A stretch of 64,000 bases of DNA from Riptortus pedestris (lineage: Eukaryota > Arthropoda > Insecta > Hemiptera > Alydidae), in contig CM032229.1 in the NCBI GenBank assembly GCA_019009955.1, positions 7,670,001-7,734,000 of the forward strand, given 5' to 3'. The position numbers and the translations under genes are program-made. Every line of letters starts with the position of its first letter. The first letter of the stretch is position 1. Positions 21,119 to 30,414 of this stretch are shown here, in pieces. The notes under the pieces were generated by a model. The model was not told where the DNA came from and made no database searches. It worked only from the letters and a program-made list of their open reading frames with translations.

Positions 21119-21964
21119 CTGTTACCACGGTCTAGCGGTCGCAGTTATTTTTTAATCGTTACCAAACTCGATATTTAGTCGTTTTATGTAAAAAGAAAGA
21201 TCAAGTTCGTTAACGGTTGAAATCGGGCCAGAGGGTGGGGAAGGGGTTTAGAGGAGAGGATTTTTGAAAATTCTAAATATCTCCGTTACTATAGGTCGGA
21301 TCGAAAACTTGTAAAGAACCAATCTTATTGAAAATTAAATGCACTTTAAATATTGTTATATACATTAATTCACTATCTTGAATATTAACCATTTATTTGA
21401 GATATTTGCATTTTTCAGTTTTCACCCATCAGAAAACCGCCACTTCTACTCATGTTACTTAAACAATACTCTTCTACATAATAAATCACACTATTCGAAG
21501 TTCAAATACCAAAAATTGTATTCAAGAGACCTTTATTATACGAGATACATGCAAATATGCCCTGGAGACTCCCCCCCCCCCCGTCTTAAGGTTTTGGACT
21601 ACTAAAATTTGATTGATTGAGATACCAATTATTCTGACTCATTATTATTTACAGTACTAGATATAGTAAATAGTTCTCAATAAAATTAATATGTTATATT
21701 TTGATATATTTCAGTAATTGTTTTTCTTTTAGCAGATTTCCGTTAAGGGAAATCAGCTATCCGGTGTTAGGCGGGCAGACCCGTCGTTTCTTAACTTTTC
21801 TAACCTAACGCTTCCTGTCGGCAGGTTATTGAAATTGGATGAAACATTTCTTATTTCCGTTTGTATTTATTTACGGTGGTATTGTGTTACCAGCATGTAG
21901 ATTTCTCTATTGTAAAACTTCACGAGGGAAATCTGCTTAGTTTACGCAGCCCCTGCGTGACGGA
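20948..21964 (-). mobile_element. HINE copy, long (~1 kb) form, both ends intact
   Basis: The 3' end (TTAGCAGATTTCCCTCAAGG with hairpin) is on the left, a (TA)n lies at 21073-21115, and the 5' terminus (ACGCAGCCCCTGCGTGACGGA) is on the right. Compared with the copy ending at 20727 it carries an extra hairpin end near its 5' third (21729-21763). It is one of the best preserved long copies. Confidence 0.85.
21729..21763 (-). mobile_element. Solo HINE 3' hairpin inside another HINE
   Basis: TTTTAGCAGATTTCC followed by GTTAAGGGAAATCAGCTA is the terminal hairpin alone. The related copy at 20193-20727 passes from TTTTTTTCTT to TCCGGTGAGC at the same place without it. The hairpin has therefore been added here. 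Confidence 0.75.
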
Positions 21965-22019
21965 CTTTTGGTTTATGGCTAGCCAGCCAGATTTTGGGCT
22001 CACTTCAGACCAAACATAG

Positions 22020-22110
22020 ATATATATGAAATCATAAATATATATGAAATAATGTATTTACATTTATACTAAACTTATATATGAAATAATGTATTTACAT
22101 TTATACTAAA
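22020..22110. repeat. Local tandem duplication, ~55 bp
   Basis: ATATGAAATAATGTATTTAC followed by ATTTATACTAAACTT occurs twice in succession. Confidence 0.85.
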
Positions 22111-22124
22111 CTTTTACTGTGTAC

Positions 22125-22371
22125 GTTGTGCGATGACGCCATGAATTAAGATTTTTCGGTCTTGACCCGAAAATGTTTATTTGATTTATAACATACTCAA
22201 TATTTAACCGTTCAATTCAGCTCCAATGTTCATTTTCGTTTATGGATGAAATCGTATCAGAAATAATAGGGAGGGTATAGACGGGGGGGGGTGTACAGAA
22301 GAAGCAAATTTATCATTGTTAATTACTTTATCTTGTTAAAATACTGATGATCTACAATTGTTGCTCTAAAC
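22125..22371 (-). mobile_element. HINE body fragment (long-form core)
   Basis: The GATTTATAACATACTCAATA segment, a following GGATGAAATCG and a G-run match the second core of the long HINE form. It breaks off at TTGTTGCTCTAAAC, where the hAT fragment begins. Confidence 0.6.
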
Positions 22372-22575
22372 CAGGAATGGGCAACCTTTGACATGTTGCA
22401 GGCCTAACTTTAGTGTGCAAATACGTTCGCGGGCCGCTTTTAAAAGTAGTGCACTTTTAAAAGGAGTGTTCATAATTTATAACGATAGATATCAGACATG
22501 GAATTACACGACAATGTAATTATAATACAATTTATTAAAATAACATTATTATATGAAAAAATAGATACAACTTTA
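22372..22575. mobile_element. hAT fragment, right end missing
   Basis: The left terminus CAGGAATGGGCAACCTTTGA and an internal GCGGGCCGCTTTTAAAA match the left end of the complete hAT at 25558. No right terminus or target duplication partner was found before the next HINE fragment. Confidence 0.7.
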
Positions 22576-22589
22576 TAATAACACCATTT

Positions 22590-22815
22590 ATAGGTAATCA
22601 AATTTACAATAAGACAATATATTATTTTCGATCTGATTTATATTATCGGAGATAGTTTGATCCTTCGAAATTCCCCGACTCTAACCAGTCCCCTCTCTCT
22701 TGTCCGATTTCAGCCGTTAACGAACTTGTTCTTTATTTTTACTTAAAAGGTTTTATTATCGAGTTTGGAAACGATCAAACAAAAATTGCGAAACTTAAGA
22801 GAAATCTGCTGAAAA
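22590..22815 (+). mobile_element. HINE core-to-3' fragment
   Basis: TTTACAATAAGACAATATAT and GATTTCAGCCGTTAACGAAC match the body. It then passes directly from ATTGCG to a decayed end (GAGAAATCTGCTGAAAA), so the (TA)n and hairpin are deleted. Confidence 0.65.
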
Positions 22816-22939
22816 CAAATAAATTTTGGAATTGCAATTGACGTAGTGAATAGAATGTCTTGGGCAGAAATAAGTTTTCTAGCTAAGACGATTAAAGAAG
22901 GAAATGAAATGTTTTTGTTTTGTTTTTAAATAAGGTTAC

Positions 22940-23345
22940 ATAGTTCACCCTAATTAACTAATGTTGGGGTTAATTAATATGAATATGAATAATAAAATAC
23001 AGGAAAAACATCCCGCCCGAACAGGGACTTGAACCCTGGACCCTTAGGTTAAAAGCCTAATGCTCTACCGACTGAGCTATCCGGGCTCACTGATCTACCC
23101 TTACACTAGCAACCACTCCCTTCAAAATGAGTTACATGTTAATTCAATATAATTCTAATTTAAAAAAAAAAAATTCACAGCAACGTCTCTTAACTCAGGA
23201 TTTGCTTGTCTACTTGATAATATTTTTATATTTTTTCAAATTACTTTAAAACTAACATTAAAATCAAATTTGTGTTCAGTTGTGCTGACGTGATGATAGT
23301 AGTGAAGTATAACTTTCTTCTTATTGCAAATAGACATTATCGTGC
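22940..23345 (-). repeat. Right arm of the inverted duplication carrying tRNA-Lys
   Basis: Reverse complement of 18185-18600. The two arms are separated by about 4.3 kb containing the mariner, HINE copies and a hAT fragment, so those either inserted after the duplication or were spanned by an inversion. Confidence 0.85.
23014..23086 (-). tRNA. tRNA-Lys (UUU), second copy
   Basis: The 73-nt gene body is identical to the copy at 18452, with the same TTT anticodon, A and B boxes and an immediate TTTTT terminator on the minus strand. Conservation of the body against drifted flanks suggests it is functional. Confidence 0.97.
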
Positions 23346-23427
23346 GGTTACAAGTGAAACATATTAACTCAAAATTATCGATTTTCGGATTTTTATTGTA
23401 TCTTGGCAAGAAATAGGAGATAGGACT

Positions 23428-23502
23428 GAGCTATCCGGGCTCGGCAACGGACCCCTATGCAAACTACCATTCCGTCCATAATCAGTTACATGTTAATTCA
23501 AT
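23428..23502 (-). pseudogene. Partial tRNA-Lys duplication
   Basis: GACTGAGCTATCCGGGCTC is the 5' end of the tRNA on the minus strand. Diverged copies of its upstream flank follow (AGTTACATGTTAATTCAAT). The remaining three quarters of the tRNA are absent, so no product is possible. Confidence 0.8.
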
Positions 23503-23509
23503 ACATAAG

Positions 23510-24170
23510 TGGAACAGAGAATGGACGGCATTGTAATACCACATCTTAAAGCTTTTACCAATATTTGCTAAATGTAATTCACAACAACCAAAACACAATT
23601 AAGAGTCACCATCACAAATACTCACAATTTCTAACGGGACATGGACAGACAGGGCATTATTCAACTAGGTTTAAAATTCATGGCAATGAAAAATGAAGTG
23701 GCGACACACAGGTAACCCAAACCTTTTTACATATACTCTATGCCCACTCAAAATTTTATCAAAATAGATCAAATTTATTTATGAATTTTATTTATGAATG
23801 AATATAATAAAGAACTCATAAAGTTTATCAAAAGTAAACTATGGATGTAGCAAGAATGAATTAGAATATAAATTTTATTGTGTGGAATGAGAATTATAAT
23901 TCAAAATAATTTCCCTTACATAGACTCGGAAATTAAAGAAGAGCAAAGCTGTAACATCACTTTAAACTTATTTAATTTTTTTTTTCAATTTCATTTATTA
24001 ATTTTATTTGTAATTATTTCACAATTTTATTTTAATATATAATAACTCGATTAAATTGAAAATATTTTAAAAAATGTATTTAAACATAACCATACATGAT
24101 ATATGCCATGTGGCTATGGATCATGCACTCAAATAAATAACTTCTCTTAGGGTTACTAGCAGTAGAAAAA
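23510..24170. other. AT-rich sequence, nothing recognised
   Basis: No gene or repeat was identified. Confidence 0.4.
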
Positions 24171-24174
24171 AAGA

Positions 24175-24600
24175 AAAGGAAATTCAGAGGCCGCGTGAAG
24201 TAAGCTAATTTCCCAATAAAAGAAGTTTTACAATAGATAAATCTATATATTTTTACACTTAACGCAACCGTGAATATTAACTGAAAAAATACAAATGTCA
24301 ATGAGAAATATTTCATTCAATTTACATTTTAATAACCTCCACAGCGGAAAGCGTCTGATTTGTAAACACAGAGTTCAGCCAACGTCTCAGAGCTGTAAGA
24401 TTAAAATATTTTTGACCGGAAAGAAAAACAATTACAGAAATATATCTGAAGACCGCTAGAGAGTTAACATAGAAATATGTCTATATATATTGATTAGCAG
24501 TTTGAAAAATATAAATGTTCACCTTTTTCCCACGTTACATAGGTGAGGATTTGAAGAAAGCATTGAAAAATCTCGATATGGCTACATAACAAAATTATTT
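24175..24600 (+). mobile_element. HINE copy, strongly decayed
   Basis: A mutated 5' end (CAGAGGCCGCGTGAAGTAAG, AATTTCCC) is followed by the GTTTTACAATAGATAAATCT segment. A short AT tract near 24480 leads to GTGAGGATTTGAAGAAAGCA, the remnant of the 3' part. No hairpin survives. Confidence 0.55.
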
Positions 24601-24667
24601 TGAGTGAAACATTAACATTTCTTTAATTTTGTATCCAATGGTAGTCAGTGTGGGCCTATGTTTGTAA

Positions 24668-24739
24668 GCCCGGATAGCTCAGTCGGTAGAGTATTAGGCA
24701 ATAACCTAAGGCTCCAGGGTTCAAGTACCTGTTCGGGCG
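24668..24739 (+). pseudogene. tRNA-Lys pseudogene
   Basis: It is 72 nt, with the A box intact. The anticodon loop is altered (TTAGGCAATAACCTAA), which destroys the TTT anticodon and shortens the loop. One T-stem base is changed (ACCTG for CCCTG). The downstream TTTTT and part of the 3' flank are shared with the intact copies, so it arose by duplication of DNA rather than from processed tRNA. Confidence 0.85.
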
Positions 24740-24819
24740 GGATATTTTTCCTGTATTTTATTATTGGTGTAAATAAATTACACAAACACTTGATTAGTGT
24801 TGAGCTATTTAACCTTCGA

Positions 24820-25135
24820 ACTATAATGCAATTTTTCCTTATCAGTTTATTATTTCGAAAATAAGCCCAGGATTAACCAAAAAAAAAAAAGTAAAAAGTG
24901 GTTTCCGTAATTTAGGTTTATGGCAGGTAGGATAGGAAACAGGAATCTAAAATGTACATCTGTCCCGCAGGGGCTAACCAAGTTAGCTCAACAGGTTATC
25001 AACTTCCCTCCTGGAGAGAGGGGATTAAACTTTCTCAAGAAAACGTTTTTTTAACATCCTATCACGGAAACGCGTTCATTACTGAATTAAGCTAACAAAA
25101 TTGTCTCCAATTTAAACTTTATTTCTATTGGATGC
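24820..25135. other. AT-rich sequence, nothing recognised
   Basis: No gene or repeat was identified. Confidence 0.4.
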
Positions 25136-25557
25136 GCTTTAGCATACTTCCATTAAGGTAAATAAATAAATGCTATTGAGGTCGAACTCATTACACGATT
25201 TTCGAAAAATTTCCTCAAATGTCCATCGATCCTTCCCCAAGAAATGACGAAAATGAGGTTTGTTCAAAACTGAATAAATTGGTCTATTTACGCTCAAGCG
25301 GTCGCAAATTTTGTTTGATTGTTACCAAACCCGTTATTAATCGTTTTATCTAAAACTAAAGATCAAATTCGTTAATGGCTGAAATCGGACGTGTTGGAAG
25401 GGGAGGGTGGTGTCTAGAGGGGAGGAATTTCGAAAATCTTCGTTACTTACTATAAGTCGGATAGAAAAATTGCAATATTATTGCAAATTAAATTACCTAT
25501 AATGTTGTTATGCACATTCTTTAATCAAGTTTGCATATGGCGGAGATTGGTCTAGAG

Positions 25558-26099
25558 CAGATATGGGCCATCTTTGACATGTTGTGGTTCAAACTTTAGT
25601 GTGAAAATACATTCGCGGGCCGCTTTTAAAATTAGTGCATTTTAAAGTAGTGTTCATACTTTTTAACGATAGATATCAGACATAAATTTTACGGCAATGT
25701 AATTATAATACAATTAATTAAAATAACAACATTAAATGAAAAAAATAGGTAAAAAGTGTAAGTAAATATTAGAATTTGGAATGGAACAAAAGTTAAATAG
25801 CGACACCGAAATGAATGACACTTGAGCTCGAATTTGGGAAACTAATCCATCGATGTTTGGATTAATTCCACTGATACAATGACGAAAAGAATTTTCCAAA
25901 TTATCGTCAGTCAGCCTTGTACGATGTTTTGATTTATTAACTTTCACCATTGAAAAGAACTGTTCTCATTTATAAGTACTGCCAAACGCACAAATCTCTC
26001 CTCATCTTCCTTGTTTGGAGTAAGTAGTGTAATATTTAAATTAAAGTTTTAAATTGGGGTTTTCAAAATGTCTCGCTGGCCGGTTGTTGCCCACATATG
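25558..26099 (-). mobile_element. hAT element, 542 bp, inside a HINE
   Basis: Termini CAGATATGGGCC (left) and CATATGTGGGCA (right, minus strand) are imperfect inverted repeats. Flanks GTCTAGAG and ATCTAGAG are an 8-bp duplication with one mismatch, the hAT hallmark. Only the end of a transposase gene remains, so it is an internally deleted, non-autonomous copy. Confidence 0.88.
25732..25965 (-). pseudogene. hAT transposase C-terminal fragment
   Basis: The minus-strand frame reads EQFFSMVKVNKSKHRTRLTD followed by DNLENSFRHCISGINPNID. This matches the end of the dimerisation region of Charlie/ZBED-type hAT transposases, where a QLFS.M...KS..R..LTD..L motif is typical. The upstream catalytic and BED-finger regions are missing, so it cannot act. 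Confidence 0.75.
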
Positions 26100-26519
26100 A
26101 TCTAGAGAAAGGAAGCGCGGGGGGGGGGCGTTAAAGTGGGAATTTCGATATTTCTCCCTTACTATACGTTAGTTAAAAAAATTGTACGTAACCAATCTTA
26201 TTGCAAACTAAAGAACCTTATACTGTTGTTATATACATATTTTCTCTATCATGAATATTAACGGTGATATTTGTATTTCTTAGTTGTCATCCACAAGTAA
26301 AACCCCACTTCTACTTATGTCATATCGACAATAAGCTGTTATATCATGAACCAGTTTATTCTAATCTTAACTACCAAATATTATTTTCAAGAGACCTTTA
26401 TTATGCGAATCAGATCGAAATTTGTAGCGTGATGCCGTAATCAATTACGATAGTATGTCTGCTACACAAACACGTGGGAAATCTGCTTAGTTTACGCAGC
26501 CCCTGCTTGCTGGACTTTT

Positions 26520-27300
26520 AAAAATTAGAACTACATGAATATGCCATATAATTCTACCTTTGGAACATGTATTGGGCTGAAAATAAAGTATTATTTGATT
26601 CCAATTCATGTTAATGCAATGATAATGATGTGATTTCCAGTTTTTCATAAGCACTGAATGATTTTCGTTTTTATTAATGAATTGAAATACTAAAATTAAT
26701 TCTGTCCAGTGAAATGTTTTCACAAAAACAAAACGTTTATCTGTATAATTAACACAGATTTGATATTGTGTATAATCACTGAAACGAAAAACAGAACTAA
26801 AGTGCAGGAGCCCACAATAGAAAACTTTTCAACAATTCTTGCTTGCGAAAAGAGCAACGGCTGGAGTTTTAACGATTCCTCAACAAAAAGGAAACATGGA
26901 ACAATACTGGACATTCACAATGAATTCTCTTATACAATTATATATCTAACTCAACATTGAAAAGCATTTAAAAAATAAAAAAATTCAGTTTCTGGGCACA
27001 AAGAGATGGAAGTTGAAACGGAAAGAAGGCGAGTTAAAATTTTCTAATAAAGTTCCTTAGTTTTTGTTACCAATACTTAGTTACGATCCTTTTCAGTTTG
27101 CACGGTTTACAAAAAAAAATAAAAAAGGAAATTCTAGAGAAAAGCTTTATAAGAGAGTAGCTCAGCATTAAATGGAAAACATTTTCATTGTAATTTAACA
27201 GAAATGGTTAAAGGAAAACAGGGTTATTAAGGGAAATAAAGTTATAAACGGGAGTGAAATAAAGAAGTTTTACTCTATACATTAATTCCAACGGACCTCG
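26520..27300. other. Unique-looking sequence, nothing recognised
   Basis: Short overlapping frames of 64-83 codons occur on both strands around 26487-26960, with no motif and no splice context. I do not support them as genes. Confidence 0.35.
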
Positions 27301-27303
27301 TGT

Positions 27304-27428
27304 TTAGCTAATTTCCCTTAAGGAAAATCAGCCATGAGGTTGTACTTATGACGCGGTTTTCAAAACATTTCCTCAAATATCCATCGATCATACTTAAGAG
27401 ATGACGAAAATTTGGTCTGTTCAAAATT

Positions 27429-27478
<50 letters not shown>

Positions 27479-27785
27479 ATGTGTGTTACCGTTCTAGCAG
27501 TCGAAATATTTATTCGATTGGTACCAAAGTATATATTTCAACGTTTTATGTGAAACTAAAGACCAAGTTCGTTGACGCCTGAAATCGGAAAATTCGAAAT
27601 ATCTCCGTTGTTATACGTCGTATCGAAAACTTGTAAAAAGCCAATATTATTGTAAATTTAATGTTCTATAAATGTTGTTATATAGTTATATAAAATATAA
27701 ATGAATTTAATCTTCAATATTCCGAGAGAATGTCATTTTTTTAGATTTTAGCCTTCAGTAAACCCCTCACTTTTAATTATTGCAC
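27304..27785 (-). mobile_element. HINE copy, 5' end missing
   Basis: A mutated 3' end (TTAGCTAATTTCCCTTAAGG) is followed by a (CA)n(TA)n tract at 27426-27473 and body sequence ending near AGTAAACCCCTCACTTTTA. The 5' part is cut off where the next HINE unit begins. Confidence 0.75.
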
Positions 27786-27798
27786 TTTAAAAGCAAAG

Positions 27799-28285
27799 TC
27801 CGTCATGCAGGGGCTGCGTAAAGTAAGCAGATTTTCCTTGTGATGCTTAATAATAGATAAACATACATACTGCTAACAAAACCGTGAACAAATGCAATCG
27901 GTAATAAGTAATCTTTCCCCTCTCTGCAGGAGGGGTCTCAAATGTAAACAAACAGGACTGTCAACGGCTCACCGGAAAGAAAAACAATAACTTAAACGCA
28001 TCAGAATATAACATATTTATTTTATTGAAAATGACTACTATATCTAGTACAGTAATTTATAATGAATCCGAATAATTGGTGTCGTTATCCGAATAATTGA
28101 AAGCCGTTGGCAGACCTGTTTGTTTACATTTGAGACGCTTTCCGCCGGGAGGGGAACGATTTCTTATTACCGTTTGTATTTATTCACCTAATATTCAGAG
28201 AGGTGTGTTAGCAGTATGTAGGTTTATATGTTATTAAAATTCACGTGGGAAATCTGCTTATTTTACGCAGCCCCTGCGTGACGGA
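27799..28285. mobile_element. Inverted pair of HINE 5' halves
   Basis: A plus-strand 5' terminus (TCCGTCATGCAGGGGCTGCG) opens the unit and a minus-strand one (ACGCAGCCCCTGCGTGACGGA) closes it. The arms share TGTAAACAAACAGG and the AACGGTAATAAG-type segment and meet near 28080 at two ATCCGAATAATTG repeats. Neither arm has a (TA)n or 3' hairpin. The result is an element-like unit with the same end on both sides. Confidence 0.8.
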
Positions 28286-28289
28286 CTTA

Positions 28290-28925
28290 TTCTCTTATGT
28301 AGAATCGATGGACATTTGAAGTAATTCCTCGAAAATCATCCCTTGATGCAACCTTAATAGCTGATTGAAATTAAATGAACGAGTTAGATAGAATTCAGGT
28401 TACAATGGTTACAGAGAATTTAATGTTTTTCTCTGCGATTATTATATAACTTATTAGTTGATATTCCTTAAGTGAAATCAGTTATATCTTTGAATGGCCA
28501 ATAAATATTGTTACATACATATTTCCTCTATAAAGAATATTACCCAAGATATTAATAGTAAATATTAACCAGTTTATTCTTTGCTTAAATACCAAACATT
28601 GCTTTCAAGAGACCTTTTTTTATGCGATATACATGAAAATTCTTTGTGTGATGACTTCATCAATGCAGATTTAACGTTCTTGTTTCGAAAATGATCTATA
28701 AAATACTCGACATTTAAACGTTTCTTCCATCACTAAAGATGACAATTGTTAGTGGCAGAAATCGAACATGGAATTGTGGCGGTAGGGGATAAGAAAATTC
28801 AAAATATTTCCGTTATTATAAGTGGGTTTGTAAAATGGTACTGAACCTATCTTCATAAGCTATTAATGATCTACAATTGGTGCTCTATGCATTTTTGTCG
28901 TAATTCAAGTAATGCTCATCGGTTA
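28290..28925. mobile_element. HINE mosaic (3' piece plus, long-form core minus)
   Basis: A plus-strand 3' piece (GAATCGATGGACATTTGAAG to TTAATAGCTGATT) lacks its hairpin. A minus-strand long-form core (for example GATCTACAATTGGTGCTCTA) follows and stops at the next HINE start. Confidence 0.6.
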
Positions 28926-28938
28926 TTTAAATAGAAAG

Positions 28939-29394
28939 TCCGTCACGCAGGGGCTGCGTAAACTAAGCAGATTTCCCACGTGAAGTTTTACAATAGAGAA
29001 ATTTCAGAATAGAGAGTCAAACAGTTACGGGAACGGCCCGAACTAGCTCTTGACGGAAACTCACGACTAGTCCCGAAGTTAGCCGATCTCATCTCAGAAG
29101 CTGAAAACAGAAAAATGCAAATATCTCGGTTAATATTCAAGATACAGAATAAATGTACATAACATTATTTATAGTAAATTTAATTTTCAATAAGATTGAT
29201 TCTATATAATTTTTCGATCCGACGTATAGTAACGGAGATATTTCGAATTTTTCAAAAATCCTCCCCTCTAAACCCCCCCCTCCCACTGGTCCGATTTCAG
29301 CCATTATCGAACTTGATCTTTATTTTTGCATAAAACGTTTAAATATCGTTTGGTAACGATCAAATGAAAATTGCGACCGCTAGAGCGTTAACAG

Positions 29395-29458
<64 letters not shown>

Positions 29459-29577
29459 GAACGGACCTCATTTTCGTCATCTCCTGGGTAGGATCGATGG
29501 ACATTTGAAGAAATTTTTCGAAACTCGCGTCATGAGTACGACCTCAATAGCTGATCCTCCTAAGGGAAATCTGCTAA
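28939..29577 (+). mobile_element. HINE reference copy, full length (639 bp)
   Basis: This is the best copy for defining the family. It starts TCCGTCACGCAGGGGCTGCG, in which ACGCAG/CTGCGT can pair. AGCAGATTTCCC follows at about +25 and its inverted copy GGGAAATCTGCT lies at the 3' end: subterminal inverted repeats. A C-run (CCCCCCCTCCCACTGG) precedes GATTTCAGCCATTATCGAAC, and the (TA)n is at 29398-29452. The 3' side carries AACGGACCTCATTTTCGTC and ends GGGAAATCTGCTAA. No flanking duplication is visible. These traits match non-autonomous Helentrons; a fold-back or TIR transposon is the alternative. It codes for nothing. Confidence 0.85.
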
Positions 29578-29621
29578 AATGGGGAATATGTGGTGAGGTG
29601 AGATCACAAGTATGCTACACC

Positions 29622-29667
29622 TGCACGTGGGAAATCGGCTTAGTTTACGCAGCCCCTGCGTGACGGA
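29622..29667 (-). mobile_element. Solo HINE 5' end
   Basis: GCACGTGGGAAATCGGCTTA followed by ACGCAGCCCCTGCGTGACGGA is a well preserved 5' terminus on the minus strand. No HINE body is attached: the sequence to its left, after the neighbouring copy ends, is unrelated. It lies 45 bp beyond that copy's 3' end. Confidence 0.75.
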
Positions 29668-29669
29668 TT

Positions 29670-30140
29670 TTTCCAGTGTTACTATAGTCCAGTAATTAAC
29701 TGGGGTTGTTAAGCTGTAGACCGAATCGGGCCATTTCTTCAGGCAAATTAGTTTTAGATCATCTTTGAATAATTTAAGTTTAGAAAGTAATAAACCTGAA
29801 ACAATTATTATTAATATTGACTTCCTCATTGGCGCAGTTCTATGGCAATCATAATCCAATTTCCTATTTTCCTCTCGATGAAAAACCTAATGTTCTTTTT
29901 TATTTTTCCTTCTATTCGTTGGAAACGCTATTTCCCGCTTTTCAGCAACCTCTTTTCATTTTTGTCGTTGCCTCTATTTCCTCCCCCCGAGGCATCCATA
30001 ATAGGCTCCTTCCTCCACAGTCCTAAGCCAGTCCTCCACACCGTATATAGAAATCTTCAATACAGAAAAATCGCCACGCATTGGGAGGGTTGATAACAGA
30101 AAAAAATATTACCTTCTAGCTCTTTAAGGGAAAAAATACT
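29670..30140. other. Pyrimidine-biased sequence, nothing recognised
   Basis: Overlapping frames of 69-99 codons reflect low-complexity T/C-rich sequence. No gene is supported. Confidence 0.35.
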
Positions 30141-30254
30141 ACTTCCGTAAGGGAAATCTGCTATTGAGGTTGCGCTCATGACGCAATTTTTGAAAAATTT
30201 CCTAAATGTCCATCGATCCTGCCTAGTAGACGTCGAAAATGAAGTCCATTCAAA

Positions 30255-30330
<76 letters not shown>

Positions 30331-30414
30331 TTTTGAATGGGCCTCTTTTTCGACATCTACTAGGTAGGATGGAAAGACATTTGAAGATTTTTTTCGAAAA
30401 TTGGGTCATGAGTA

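Larger units (their letters stand above)
25139..26514 (-). mobile_element. HINE copy, long form, interrupted by a hAT
   Basis: A decayed 3' end lies on the left (TTAGCATACTTCCATTAAGG). There is no (TA)n, only AACTGAATAAATTGGTC at its place. The body runs to the hAT at 25558 and resumes at 26100, ending in the 5' terminus (ACGCAGCCCCTGCTTGCTGGA). The host sequence is older than the hAT. Confidence 0.75.
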
